DNA of 64,000 nt from NCBI GenBank assembly GCA_964570855.1, contig CAZMZR010000003.1:1-64000 (forward strand), in the 5' to 3' direction. Below, piece by piece: positions 1 to 8,734 of the stretch. The notes beneath the pieces were generated by a model that was not told the origin of the DNA, ran no database searches, and saw only the letters and a list, made by a program, of their open reading frames with translations. A program made the position numbers and the translations under genes. The DNA is from JAFGPS01 sp964570855 (lineage in GTDB: Bacteria; Planctomycetota; Phycisphaerae; Sedimentisphaerales; Anaerobacaceae). Every line of letters begins with the position of its first letter. Within the stretch, counting starts at the first letter, position 1.

Positions 1-284
1 ATTCAAGAAAGTAAATTATAACCATTGACAGATGGCCTCATAGCAGCCCCGGGCACTGTCCGGGGTTACCGGGGCCGAAGTAGCCACGGCTAAACAAAAA
101 AATGGAAAACAAAGCCAATTTTGGCATAAGCTCTTTTATGACAAGTAAATAAGTGGGAATTTGTAGGGTTGCAGTCAAGAAAAACAAAGCCAATTTCAGT
201 TAGATTAACCAGAATTATTTGTCTTGCTTTAATATTGGTAACATTACCTATAGTCTCGGTAATGAGTTTATCATGTTGATGCTA
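1..284. other. Intergenic DNA at left edge with GC-rich hairpins
   Basis: No gene is supported here. Positions 47-52 (CCCCGG) can pair with 60-65 (CCGGGG). Alternatively 46-52 (GCCCCGG) can pair with 69-75 (CCGGGGC), so two mutually exclusive stems exist in a short GC-rich island inside AT-rich DNA. A 16-base direct repeat (AAAACAAAGCCAATTT) occurs at 106-121 and again at 181-196. CATTACC (242-248) and GGTAATG (258-264) form a 7-bp hairpin just beyond the 3' end of the minus-strand pseudouridine synthase gene, without a clear T run. Confidence 0.4.
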
Positions 285-1022
285 TTAAGCCGGTCTGCCC
301 CCTGGATTGTTCGTAGTTTTTTTAAGATATGCCACTTCGGATTTGGTTAACGGCCTGAATTTGCCAAGACCCACTCCCCTGGAATCAATCTTCCCGATTT
401 GCGTTCTCGCCAACGATTTCACAGGCAGACCTACTTTAGCCAGAGTCCTGCGAAGCTGGCGATTCAAACCTTGTTTGATAGTAATTTCAACCAACGATTC
501 CTTATGATTACGTTTCAATATCTTTACTGCGGCCCTGCCGGTTTTGCCTTCAGCCAATCTGATTCCTTTTTTTATTCTTTCGGCCTGCTCACCGACAATT
601 TGTCCCTTAATCCTGGCAACATAAGTTTTAGGCAATCCATATCTTGGATGAACTAATTTATTGGTCAATTCGTTGTCGTTTGTAAGGATAATTAATCCCG
701 TCGTATCGGCGTCGAGCCTGCCGACACAAAAGATACGTTTATCGGTTCGAATCAGGTCTATGGCTTTCTTCCTGCCTGCAGGGTCATAGTTCGTACAAAT
801 TACACCCTTGGGTTTGTTCAGAAGATAATACACCTTCTGTTCGGCATGAATCTTTTTACCATTTACAGTGATAACGTCTCTTTCCGGATCGGCAAATGCT
901 GGCAGCTTATCCACAACACTTTTATTTACCTTCACGAGACCGCTGATTATCAGCTCTTCGCATTTCCTGCGTGAATCTATACCTGCCGAAGCCAAGATTT
1001 TTTGTAGTCTTTGAACAGCCAT
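285..1022 (-). CDS. rluB: RsuA/RluB-family pseudouridine synthase
   Basis: Isomerises a specific uridine of ribosomal RNA to pseudouridine. The protein is 245 aa. An N-terminal S4 RNA-binding domain covers about residues 4-60 (VQRLQKILASAGIDSRRKCE), and the catalytic domain follows. The family motif GRLDADTTGLIILTND carries the catalytic Asp (GRLDADT), near residues 100-115, and the later RQLRR motif is also present. Length and domain order match RluB/RsuA enzymes, but the modified base (23S or 16S) cannot be told from sequence alone, so the symbol is provisional. It is a single minus-strand gene, divergent from the HAD hydrolase at 1181. A short basic C-terminal tail follows the enzyme domain. 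Confidence 0.9.
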   Translation of the reverse strand: MAVQRLQKILASAGIDSRRKCEELIISGLVKVNKSVVDKLPAFADPERDVITVNGKKIHAEQKVYYLLNKPKGVICTNYDPAGRKKAIDLIRTDKRIFCVGRLDADTTGLIILTNDNELTNKLVHPRYGLPKTYVARIKGQIVGEQAERIKKGIRLAEGKTGRAAVKILKRNHKESLVEITIKQGLNRQLRRTLAKVGLPVKSLARTQIGKIDSRGVGLGKFRPLTKSEVAYLKKTTNNPGGRPA

Positions 1023-1180
1023 TCGATACTATAATTCCCAGTCTGCCCGAACATATCCGGGACAATTCCTATACACAACAGGTTCACATCAATATAATAT
1101 TATACATTGTCGGCTAATATGTCGATATCTTTGATTGAGATAATTTGACCGAATATAGTTGATAACAACAAAAACTGTCT

Positions 1181-1864
1181 ATGATAACTACTGTTATTTT
1201 TGATTTGGACGATACGCTTTACGATGAAATTGAGTATTGTAAAAGCGGCTTCACCACCGTAGCGGAATTTCTTACCAATCTGTCCGGCGAACAATCTGCC
1301 GAGCGTATATTCGGGATTATCTGGAAACATTTCGCCGCCGGTAATCACACAAAAACCTTTGATGCGGCTCTCGACGAGCTTGTTATAGACTACGATGATA
1401 ATCTTGTCAACGAGCTGGTCAGGATTTATCGTAATCACATACCGAACATAGAACTGCCACAAGACAGCAGGGATGTTCTTTGCCGGCTTAGCACAAAATA
1501 TACTCTGGGGCTGCTCACCGATGGTTTTATGCCTGCTCAACGATTAAAAGTACAGGCATTGGGAATAGAGAAATACTTCAAATGTGTAATATATACGGAA
1601 GAACTCGGCAGAAACTGCTGGAAACCATCACCGGCCGGATTTGAAAAAATACTGCAAAATCTCAAAACAAAATCGGAAAATACCGTTTATATTGCCGACA
1701 ACGAAAAAAAGGATTTTATTGCTCCAAATAAGCTGGGATTTGTAACAATTCAACTGATTCGCCCGGCTCGTTTGCATAAAAACACATGTAGGGAACCAAA
1801 TGCTCCCGCTCAACATATAATTCATCAAATAAGCCTATTGCCTGCTCTCCTGGATGGGCTATAA
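1181..1864 (+). CDS. HAD-superfamily hydrolase
   Basis: A 227-aa haloacid-dehalogenase-fold hydrolase, probably a small-molecule phosphatase in the cytoplasm. Motif I is FDLDDTLYDE near residues 8-17, with the nucleophile and acid/base Asp pair. Motif II lies at LLTDG (about 111-115), followed by a lysine-containing segment (GRNCWKPSP, motif III) and a late acidic motif (YIADNEKKD, motif IV). An alpha-helical cap lies between motifs I and II. The pattern resembles the REG-2/YjjG-type subgroup. The substrate is not predictable. No good Shine-Dalgarno sequence precedes the ATG. A TTGACC is at 1145-1150, but its partner -10 is poor. Confidence 0.85.
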   Translation: MITTVIFDLDDTLYDEIEYCKSGFTTVAEFLTNLSGEQSAERIFGIIWKHFAAGNHTKTFDAALDELVIDYDDNLVNELVRIYRNHIPNIELPQDSRDVLCRLSTKYTLGLLTDGFMPAQRLKVQALGIEKYFKCVIYTEELGRNCWKPSPAGFEKILQNLKTKSENTVYIADNEKKDFIAPNKLGFVTIQLIRPARLHKNTCREPNAPAQHIIHQISLLPALLDGL

Positions 1865-1962
1865 GAGTCGATTTCCAGTATTTGCCACCAGCTTAAATTG
1901 AACAGGAAATTGCTCAAACGACCTTCATGTTGTAAAAACGCCCTTTCAAAACGCTTTTTTTG

Positions 1963-1991
1963 TTGACTTATCAATCCTTTCAAGAGATAAT
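1963..1991 (+). promoter_or_regulatory. Sigma-70-type promoter of the coiled-coil protein gene
   Basis: TTGACT (1963-1968), a 17-base spacer and GATAAT (1986-1991). The predicted start near 1998 gives a leader of about 50 nt before the ATG at 2052, which has an AGGAG ribosome-binding site. Confidence 0.6.
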
Positions 1992-2051
1992 ATAGTATCT
2001 TAACAAGCACTTAAGGGTGATTTTTCAGGTTTTTTCGTAGGAGTTTCTATT

Positions 2052-3488
2052 ATGCCGGCACGCAGGAAACAGCAAAGTAACGCCATGCTTTATACTCTGA
2101 TAATCTTTGTCGGGCTTTTCATTGCCACAACTACAGTTGCGGTAATCTATTATGTCAAAGCCGAGGAGTACAGAACAGCAAGGGATACTTTACAAAATGA
2201 CATTGACAGTCATGCCACCAGAATCGAACGGCAGGATATCGGGAAAAATGTCGGTTCGCGTTTGGGCGGCAGGACATGGCTTGGAACCATGGTTGAACAT
2301 CTTGACGATATGGTTACTCTGATAGTCGGAGGTGTGGCCGAATCAACATCGGCTGAGGTCAAAGTAAAGCAAGCCAATACTGAGGCTGAAACAGCCCTTA
2401 CGCTGGCTCGAGAATATATTGATATTCAGGATCCCAATACGATGGGACTGATCCCGATAATAAAGGGGATAACAGCGGAACTAAAAAGCACGAAAAATCT
2501 TCAACTCGATACACAGAAACAGTTGGAGAATCTGCAGGAAGAATTTAAAAACTCCAACCAGGCTAATATTGAAAAGGAACAAACATTATTGGCTGAAAAA
2601 GAAAAATTAATGCAGGATGTCGAGCAGGCAAAACAGGATTACAAAAAACTTCAAGACCTTTTAAGGCAAAGCTCCGCGGAACAGGTTAAAAACCTTACAG
2701 TACAGGTGCAGGAACTCACCGCCATCAAGGAAGCACTGGAAGATAAACTGGACCTGAAAGAGGCAGAATTGGCAGAGGCCCGGCAGGAAATGAAACTCGC
2801 CAAGGAAGAGGTAGCAAAGATAGTACCGGGACCCGACCAGGAAGCGATGGCATATAAACCTGATGGAAAAATAATATTGGTTGATAATGAAGCCAAGGTA
2901 GTACATCTGAATATCGGCATTAACGAACATGTGTATCGAGGACTAACTTTCACGGTCTATGACAGAGGCACATCTGTCCGGAAAGACGGTAAAGGTAAAG
3001 CCGAAATCAAGGTATTTGATATAGCAGAAACACATTCGGCTGCAAGGATTATCGACTCCGGATTGACAAAGCCGATATTACTGGAAGACATTGTAGCAAA
3101 TCTGATTTGGGACAGTACCAAAACAAACGTTTTTGTAATTTCCGGGGACTTTGACCTCGATAACGATGGAACAACCGATTACGACGCCATTGAAAGAATC
3201 ACGGCACTCATTGAAAAATGGGGAGGTAAAGTCGATAAAACCGTATCGATTAAAACCGACTTCGTCGTACTCGGCCAGGTGCCGCAGGTTCCTGAAAAAC
3301 CGACTTTAGAAGAACAACAAGTTGACCCGACCGCCCTGCAAAAATACGAAGCTTCATTACAAAGATTAAATCGATACACTAATATACAGGACCGAGCCCA
3401 GGCCTTGTGGATTCCCATATTCACTTACGATAGATTTCTGTATTTCATCGGCTATCAAATACAGGCAGGCCAGGCAGGCGCTTTTTAG
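2052..3488 (+). CDS. Membrane-anchored coiled-coil protein
   Basis: A 478-aa protein of unknown function. One N-terminal transmembrane segment lies at about residues 11-36 after a basic start (MPARRKQQ), with no lipobox. A long Gln/Glu/Lys-rich coiled coil follows from about residue 150 to 265 (repeats of the type LLAEKEKLMQDVEQAK). A globular C-terminal region from about 270 to 478 has no family I recognise. It contains a short acidic DFDLDNDGTTDYD segment resembling a calcium-binding or OmpA-peptidoglycan-like stretch, followed by a Pro/Glu-rich linker. Topology suggests a periplasmic or cytoplasmic scaffold anchored in the inner membrane. The gene has its own promoter and an AGGAG site, and it overlaps the convergent nnrE by 4 bp. 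Confidence 0.75.
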   Translation: MPARRKQQSNAMLYTLIIFVGLFIATTTVAVIYYVKAEEYRTARDTLQNDIDSHATRIERQDIGKNVGSRLGGRTWLGTMVEHLDDMVTLIVGGVAESTSAEVKVKQANTEAETALTLAREYIDIQDPNTMGLIPIIKGITAELKSTKNLQLDTQKQLENLQEEFKNSNQANIEKEQTLLAEKEKLMQDVEQAKQDYKKLQDLLRQSSAEQVKNLTVQVQELTAIKEALEDKLDLKEAELAEARQEMKLAKEEVAKIVPGPDQEAMAYKPDGKIILVDNEAKVVHLNIGINEHVYRGLTFTVYDRGTSVRKDGKGKAEIKVFDIAETHSAARIIDSGLTKPILLEDIVANLIWDSTKTNVFVISGDFDLDNDGTTDYDAIERITALIEKWGGKVDKTVSIKTDFVVLGQVPQVPEKPTLEEQQVDPTALQKYEASLQRLNRYTNIQDRAQALWIPIFTYDRFLYFIGYQIQAGQAGAF

Positions 3489-4174
3489 TGAACAACAATA
3501 CCAATTGATGCTATAAAAATCTCACCGGTATATTGAGTTGCTCTTTCGGTCATAAAGCCCTTTTTAAGGGCTGCAAATGTTACCGTATAATCCGCATGAA
3601 TTGCGGCCCCAAGTGGTTCACCTGTGTCACAATCAAGCCCGGATGGAATATCAACAGCAAGAATGGGACGATCTCGGGTATTTAAGCTATCTATCAGTTG
3701 TTTGTATGCTTCGCTCAACCGCCCGTTCAAACCGGTTCCGAACAGGCTATCGACAATCATATCACTACCGGCAGTGAGGGTTTCAACACGATCATTTACA
3801 TTTTCGCCAGTTAGGTTTATCTGTTCAACAGACTGTCCCATGGATTCTAAAATATCCAGATTTATCTTCGCATCGCCTTTGATTTTATTACGGTCCCCGC
3901 ATATAACAACATTAGCTCTGAAGCCACTGTTTAAAAGATGCCTTGCAATGACATATCCATCACCGCCGTTATTGCCGGTTCCACAAAATATGCAGACTGT
4001 CGGATCGTCAACACCCCTTAATTTTTCTTCAATCAGTTCGGCACAACTACGCCCGGCGTTCTCCATCAACACTACACCCGGAATACCAAGCGTATTTATA
4101 GCCCAGGTATCAAAAGCACGAACTTCATCTCTGGCCATCACAATATTTTTCTTATTCGGTGAATATTTCTCCAT
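3485..4174 (-). CDS. nnrE: NAD(P)H-hydrate epimerase
   Basis: Repairs damaged NADH and NADPH by epimerising the R and S hydrates so the S form can be dehydrated. The 229-aa protein is the YjeF_N domain alone, without the fused dehydratase (NnrD) found in many bacteria. Visible motifs are GVVLMENAGR (about residues 34-43), FCGTGNNGGDGYVIARHL (about 63-80) and VDIPSGLDCDTGEPLG (about 178-193), which form the K+ and substrate site in this family. An nnrD partner is not in the window. The promoter places transcription at about the start codon (see 4183-4210), and no Shine-Dalgarno sequence is visible. Confidence 0.9.
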   Translation of the reverse strand: MEKYSPNKKNIVMARDEVRAFDTWAINTLGIPGVVLMENAGRSCAELIEEKLRGVDDPTVCIFCGTGNNGGDGYVIARHLLNSGFRANVVICGDRNKIKGDAKINLDILESMGQSVEQINLTGENVNDRVETLTAGSDMIVDSLFGTGLNGRLSEAYKQLIDSLNTRDRPILAVDIPSGLDCDTGEPLGAAIHADYTVTFAALKKGFMTERATQYTGEIFIASIGIVVH

Positions 4175-4182
4175 ATCCGAAT

Positions 4183-4210
4183 ATTATACATAATGCAGTA
4201 TAACTGTCAA
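4183..4210 (-). promoter_or_regulatory. Promoter of nnrE, predicted leaderless
   Basis: On the minus strand TTGACA (4210-4205), a 16-base spacer and a perfect TATAAT (4188-4183) stand 8 bases before the ATG at 4174. Initiation 7-8 bases after the -10 box would fall on or beside the A of the start codon. Confidence 0.65.
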
Positions 4211-4239
4211 TTGACACAAATATAGCATTTCATTACAAT
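4211..4239 (+). promoter_or_regulatory. Promoter of surE, back-to-back with nnrE promoter
   Basis: TTGACA (4211-4216), a 17-base spacer and TACAAT (4234-4239). The -35 box abuts the divergent nnrE -35 box, making the 12-base palindrome TGTCAATTGACA at 4205-4216. Predicted transcription start is near 4246. Confidence 0.65.
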
Positions 4240-4309
4240 ACCTACCTGTTATGACATGGCCGATCCTTTCAATTCCGGCTAAATGATTGATAAAAAATCG
4301 ATATTGGAT

Positions 4310-5065
4310 ATGCAAATATTATTAACAAACGACGACGGTATTTTCGCACCAGGCTTAGCTGCAATTTATAAAGAGCTTGTCAAAATAGGTAATGTAATAG
4401 TTGTCGCACCAGCCGACAGCCGTTCAGGCGCCAGCCATAGTGTCACATTCTCTCATCCATTAATATCGAATAAGGTTGACATTAATGGCCAGTTCACCGG
4501 TTTCAGTGTTCAGGGTTCGCCCGCCGATTGTGTCAAGCTCGCAGCAATGCAACTGCATAAGGGTCCGATTGATCTGCTTGTTGCCGGTATCAACAATGGG
4601 GCAAATGCGGGAATAAATGTTTATTATTCAGGCACTGTAGCCGCTGCAATGGAAGGTGCCTTTTTGAAAATCCCGTCAGTAGCAATGAGCCTGGCTTGGG
4701 AAGAGAATATGGATTACCAAACGGCTGCACATTACTGTGCGAGAATTCTTAAAGAACTCATGCCCGTTAGAAAAGGCTGTGTTATCAATATCAATATCCC
4801 CCTGCTGTCAAAAGGCCGGCCGAAAGGTGTAAGATGCGTCCCTCAATCAAGCAAGGGTTTCGATGAGAATTACATCCAACAGAGAAACGAACAAGGGCAA
4901 ACAGTATTTCAACTGACCGGCAGAGCCCACCTGGCAGATGAGGCACCTGCCGACACAAGATCCCTGGAAGAAGGTTTTATAACAATTACGGCGTTAACTC
5001 CGGATATGACCGACAAAAGAAAAACCAGGGACCTTAAGGCCAACCTCGAAAATTTCGTCCTATAA
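4310..5065 (+). CDS. surE: 5'/3'-nucleotidase SurE
   Basis: A metal-dependent survival phosphatase acting on nucleoside monophosphates and short polyphosphates. The family signature MQILLTNDDGIFAPG is at the extreme N-terminus, with the metal-binding DD pair. It is followed by VVAPADSRSGASHSVT, GSPADCVKLA and the glycine-rich VAGINNGANAG loop. An in-frame ATG 27 bases upstream (4283) would add nine residues. SurE proteins normally begin right before LLTNDDG, so 4310 is preferred, although neither start has a good ribosome-binding site. Length is about 251 aa, usual for the family. It is divergent from nnrE, and both are metabolite or nucleotide housekeeping enzymes. Confidence 0.9.
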   Translation: MQILLTNDDGIFAPGLAAIYKELVKIGNVIVVAPADSRSGASHSVTFSHPLISNKVDINGQFTGFSVQGSPADCVKLAAMQLHKGPIDLLVAGINNGANAGINVYYSGTVAAAMEGAFLKIPSVAMSLAWEENMDYQTAAHYCARILKELMPVRKGCVININIPLLSKGRPKGVRCVPQSSKGFDENYIQQRNEQGQTVFQLTGRAHLADEAPADTRSLEEGFITITALTPDMTDKRKTRDLKANLENFVL

Positions 5066-5069
5066 ATCA

Positions 5070-5098
5070 TTGACAATAAACAATTAATTGGATAGAAT
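5070..5098 (+). promoter_or_regulatory. Sigma-70 promoter of the prepilin gene
   Basis: A consensus TTGACA (5070-5075), an exact 17-base spacer and TAGAAT (5093-5098) lie about 150 bp upstream of the ATG at 5251. The predicted leader is long and AT-rich, with a 7-bp hairpin CAGTATA/TATACTG at 5108-5125 that has no T run after it. Confidence 0.65.
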
Positions 5099-5250
5099 GG
5101 TGTTTTTCAGTATAAAAATATACTGTGATTAGCAAAAATCGTTCACTGTAATAGTATTGTCAATTAGATAATAAACTTAAATTAGTTTCAAATGATAATC
5201 ATCTTCCTGGAGTATATTTAGAAGATATTCATCCGAAAGGAGATGTAACG

Positions 5251-6033
5251 ATGAAAAAAAAGGCTTTTACCTTAATAGAGTTATTAGTTGTAATTGCCAT
5301 CATAGCTCTCCTAATGGCAATTCTTATGCCTGCCTTACAGAAAGTCAGAGACCAGGCCAAGCGAACGCATTGTGTAGCCAACGTTAGAACTCTGTCTCTG
5401 GCATGGACAATGTATACAGATGATAACGACAGCAAGCTGCCCGGAGCAATGATTAATACACAAGAACACGCATGGGTTCAAAGCCCACCCGATAATGCTA
5501 CTTTAGAGCAAAAGATACAGACCATACGAGATGGTGTAATTTATCCTTACGCGGGCAATACGGTCGAAGTATATCGTTGCCCTGCCGACACAAGGTTGAA
5601 AGATCCCAGCCAAGGAGCATATCGTAGCTTTTCAATTGCCAATGGAGCAAATGGAGAAACAAACTGGCCGACTGCTCCCCGAGGTCATGAAACAGCCAAA
5701 AAACATACCGATATCAGAAATCCCGCCGCAAAATATATTTTCCTGGAGGACGTCGATCCCAGAGGCAGCAATGTAGGCTCATGGCAGATGTACTTCAACC
5801 CGCCAGGCTTTATCGACCCCCTGGCAACATGGCATAAAGAACGAACAACTCTTGGTTTTGCAGATGGTCATGCTGATATACACAAATGGGATGATCCGAC
5901 CTTTATCGATTGGACGGAGCAGGCCATGTATGGACCGCCAGCGAGGTTCCAATTTGACCTGGTAGCCCCAAGTGACGAAATAACAGATCTCAATTTCTTA
6001 GCTAATGGATTCCCATGCAAGTCGCATAATTAA
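5251..6033 (+). CDS. Type II secretion-style prepilin with H-x9-DG motif
   Basis: A 260-aa pseudopilin-like protein. The N-terminus KKKAFTLIELLVVIAIIALL is a class III signal: a short basic leader, Phe at the +1 position, Glu at +5 and a hydrophobic helix. It would be cut by prepilin peptidase and anchored in the inner membrane. The C-terminal half has the H-x9-DG pattern (WHKERTTLGFADGH, near residue 205), typical of the very large planctomycete prepilin family. Cysteines at YRCPAD and in CVANVR are also usual. A strong site (GAAAGGAG) precedes the ATG. It stands alone with no secretion genes nearby, so its partner machine is unknown. Confidence 0.88.
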   Translation: MKKKAFTLIELLVVIAIIALLMAILMPALQKVRDQAKRTHCVANVRTLSLAWTMYTDDNDSKLPGAMINTQEHAWVQSPPDNATLEQKIQTIRDGVIYPYAGNTVEVYRCPADTRLKDPSQGAYRSFSIANGANGETNWPTAPRGHETAKKHTDIRNPAAKYIFLEDVDPRGSNVGSWQMYFNPPGFIDPLATWHKERTTLGFADGHADIHKWDDPTFIDWTEQAMYGPPARFQFDLVAPSDEITDLNFLANGFPCKSHN

Positions 6034-6196
6034 GTTTAGATCCAGATGTACAAGCAATCGGATTCGGAAGAATAGACACAAAAGAACATTTATTGAGATT
6101 TCTATAATTCCACAGTTTTCTCTATTAATGTATAATACATAGAATGCAGGGACTTTAATCGGTACCAATAATCGGCTCATATTCAGAGGTTGGTAA

Positions 6197-6775
6197 ATGT
6201 TCGATATATTTGAACAGCCGTGGACATTAGTTGGTGCCGCAATCCTGATTCTTTTTGGAATATTGACATTCCGCAGTATCTTTCCTGAAAAAAGACATTG
6301 GTGGCAATGGCTGTTTCCGATTATCATTGTTGCTGCGAGTTTCGGGACGGATTACCTCATAAAGACCGACCACGAAAAAATCAATTCCGTCATCAATGCC
6401 GGTATGAAAGCCGTTAAGAATAAGGATTATCGTACGATCGAAACTATCGTTGCCGATAATTATAGTGATTCACTTCACAATTCCAAAGCAAGCTTAATGA
6501 CACACTGCAGGCAGAAATTATCTCAGAACCTGGTGGAGAAAAACAAAAAAACCGGTCAACTAATAACCATATCCGGACGGAACGCAACGGCAATCATATT
6601 TCTTACAATGACCTTCACAAAGGACAGTTACATCTCCCAAAACTATCTATCATTTCTCCAGATGAAAGTTGAATTGTACCTGCAAAAGCAATCCGATAAT
6701 AATGAATGGCTCATCACCCGCGTTGAAATTCGTGAAATAAACAGACAACAAGTTAGTTGGAGCCAAACACGATAA
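6197..6775 (+). CDS. Two-TM membrane protein with possible NTF2-like domain
   Basis: A 192-aa protein. Two hydrophobic segments at about residues 8-30 and 36-56 anchor it. The remaining 130 residues (from KTDHEKINSVINAG) look like a soluble NTF2/SnoaL-type domain: an alpha-helical start, then strands ending in WLITRVEIREI. That domain assignment is by pattern only. A GAGGTTGG site precedes the ATG and a TATAAT lies at 6131-6136 without a good -35. No functional partner is evident. Confidence 0.6.
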   Translation: MFDIFEQPWTLVGAAILILFGILTFRSIFPEKRHWWQWLFPIIIVAASFGTDYLIKTDHEKINSVINAGMKAVKNKDYRTIETIVADNYSDSLHNSKASLMTHCRQKLSQNLVEKNKKTGQLITISGRNATAIIFLTMTFTKDSYISQNYLSFLQMKVELYLQKQSDNNEWLITRVEIREINRQQVSWSQTR

Positions 6776-7272
6776 ATAGGATACAAAAACCGCATACTCC
6801 TTTCTTTGCATACTTTTAGAACAGCCCTTTAAAGTCCCACCTACCAACTCAAGCAAATTTCCAAAAGTTGCCACTTAAATTAGCCGATAGGAGGAGGGTG
6901 ATGTTTCTATCATCTTCCTGATTAAGGCTTTGATTGCTATGTTCTTAAAATTGAACAAAAACAAATTAATCCTAAAACCCAAGCTGTTTACAATTCTCTG
7001 GTATCCAAGCAATCGAAGCTGTGTAAATTCGGGGAGCCGAAGGATAAAACCTCAACAGATGCCGCCATTGATGGTTCGTAAGGCTGAATGGCGCCGATAA
7101 AATATAAATCAGCACGATTCGTATCGCAGTTTTAATCCCATCAAGAACATATATAGTGTAATAATCCTCTATTAAAAAAGATTACCAGAAAGTTAAAAAG
7201 ATGGATTCAAATGATACAATCTATTTTAGATGTAATTGAAAAGCGAGAATCAAGCGACCTTTTCTGACAATA
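6776..7272. other. Intergenic stretch with decayed-looking open frames
   Basis: No gene I can name. A minus-strand frame is open from 7131 to 6875 with its first ATG at 7069 (64 codons plus stop), reading for example LYFIGAIQPYEPSM near its start. A plus-strand frame around 6925-7017 is also open. Neither has a convincing ribosome-binding site or family, and the stop of the minus frame is followed immediately by another short frame. This is either decayed coding DNA or chance. GCCGATAA at 7093-7100 resembles a sigma-28 -10 box but lacks a -35. Confidence 0.3.
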
Positions 7273-8349
7273 CTAATGATCATTATCCATAAATCCAAAG
7301 ATTCTAACGGTGTTTTTACCAGCCTGCTTTGCTGCATATAGAGCCTCATCAGACCGACTTGTGATGTCTTCAGGAGTATTGTCAGCATCATATTGTGAAA
7401 GGCCGACACTGATAGAAAGTGCAACCTGGTCCTTATTCCAATTCATAGGAGAACCGGCTACCGCCTCGACCATACGCTGAGCCACAACATTGGCACCATC
7501 AAGAGCAGTATTAAGCAATATAACTGCAAATTCATCACCGCCATATCTGGCAGCGGTATCAATTTGCCTGATACATTCTTTTATCCTCCTGCTGATTTCA
7601 CAAATGGCCTTGTCGCCAGCTCTGTGCCCATATACATCGTTTATCTTCTTGAGATTGTCAACATCCACCATAATCAGAGAGATTTTTCCGCCATATCGAC
7701 GTGATCGCCATAATTCTTTTTCCAGAATTTCATAAAAAGTCTTATGGTTGACAAGGCCTGTCAAGCCGTCCGTTGTAGCCTGGCGCTGTATCTTTTCGAA
7801 CAACTTTACGTTGCCTATGGATGCTCCGACCAACTGGCTAAATAGCTCTATTAGCGCTATATCTCCAGAATTAAAAGATTCACCTTTAATCTTATCCGCC
7901 AAATTGAGAACACCAACAACTCTGTCCTGGCAAATTAAAGGAACAATTGCACAATTATTAGTCCTATAATTATCAGAGAATGCACGTTGCGATTTTCTAA
8001 TAACAGGCTTCTTGTGTGTGTCTATATCTCCAACCAATATTAACTCTTTGCTTCTTACGGCCATAACCATAAGAGATGCCGGAGTTTGACTCAAAGACAC
8101 AATTTTATTGATGAGAAACGGATGATTGTGTTTATAAAGGTGTAAAATATTGCTTTTTTCATCGAGTATATATAGTGATGCGTACCGTATAGAAACCAAC
8201 TTGGGTATATTTTTTATGCATACATCTGCAATTCGATCAATATCAAGGCAGTTTATCTGACGAGCCAAAGGAGTCACTTGCTCAAGAAGAGAAAGACCAC
8301 CATTGTAATTATTTTCTGTGCTACCGAAATTATTATCGGTCTGATCCAT
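7273..8349 (-). CDS. GAF-GGDEF diguanylate cyclase
   Basis: Makes the second messenger cyclic di-GMP from two GTP. An N-terminal GAF sensor domain covers about residues 25-185 (VSIRYASLYILDEKS to GVLNLADKIKG), followed by a GGDEF domain (about 195-350) starting TTDGLTGLVNHKTF. The active-site loop is intact (ARYGGDEFAV, about residue 272). An RxxD inhibitory site (RQID) lies exactly five residues before it, so product inhibition is expected. There is no transmembrane segment, so it is cytosolic. A TTG six bases upstream (8355) is possible, but ATG at 8349 is preferred. A PilZ effector at 12007 may respond to its product. Confidence 0.92.
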   Translation of the reverse strand: MDQTDNNFGSTENNYNGGLSLLEQVTPLARQINCLDIDRIADVCIKNIPKLVSIRYASLYILDEKSNILHLYKHNHPFLINKIVSLSQTPASLMVMAVRSKELILVGDIDTHKKPVIRKSQRAFSDNYRTNNCAIVPLICQDRVVGVLNLADKIKGESFNSGDIALIELFSQLVGASIGNVKLFEKIQRQATTDGLTGLVNHKTFYEILEKELWRSRRYGGKISLIMVDVDNLKKINDVYGHRAGDKAICEISRRIKECIRQIDTAARYGGDEFAVILLNTALDGANVVAQRMVEAVAGSPMNWNKDQVALSISVGLSQYDADNTPEDITSRSDEALYAAKQAGKNTVRIFGFMDNDH

Positions 8350-8734
8350 AAGCAAAAATACACACTTTTATTGCATATAATCAATTCTATACAACAACAC
8401 AATCTTATCAATTTTTGTATCGGATGTTTTTTAAGGCCCATTTGGTAAAAAAGTATTATTTCAACGTTTAAAATGGCCTGGAAATGCAACTTTTCAGAAG
8501 AATCTATCCTTATTAATAAAGAAAGCATCCAACTTTTAAGCTATTGAGATTTTACATGTCTATCTCTACGTTTTCGGAGGTTAGTGAAAGGGCGATTTAT
8601 AAAAATATGAATTAATTCTTTAAAAATTTCATAAAAAAAGTTGACTAATATAAAATCATGTTTTACATTTTATAAAATATATTATAGAATTTTAGCCGTT
8701 TAAGAATCTTTTATCGATTGTTGAGAGTGAATCA
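8350..8734. other. Divergent intergenic region, AT-rich
   Basis: Separates the diguanylate cyclase from the MerR-type gene. The only clear element is the plus-strand promoter at 8641-8669. The minus-strand promoter of the cyclase is not clear: TTGATT with a weak TATTTT 18 bases downstream and 5 bases before the ATG is the best candidate. Confidence 0.4.
8641..8669 (+). promoter_or_regulatory. Sigma-70-type promoter upstream of small ORF and MerR gene
   Basis: TTGACT (8641-8646), a 17-base spacer and TACATT (8664-8669). Predicted transcription begins near 8676, about 60 bases before the small frame at 8735 and 230 bases before the MerR-type gene. Confidence 0.5.

Noticed and set aside
46..95. 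Resemblance to part of a cyclic di-GMP-I riboswitch (GGGGTTACCG and GCCACGGCTAAAC)
   Set aside because: The two blocks are in the wrong order and the rest of the aptamer is missing.
1145..1180. Leaderless promoter for the HAD hydrolase
   Set aside because: TTGACC has the right distance, but the -10 position reads ACAAAA, which is too poor.
7093..7100. GCCGATAA resembling a sigma-28 -10 box
   Set aside because: No TAAA element at the required distance upstream, and no gene follows on that strand.
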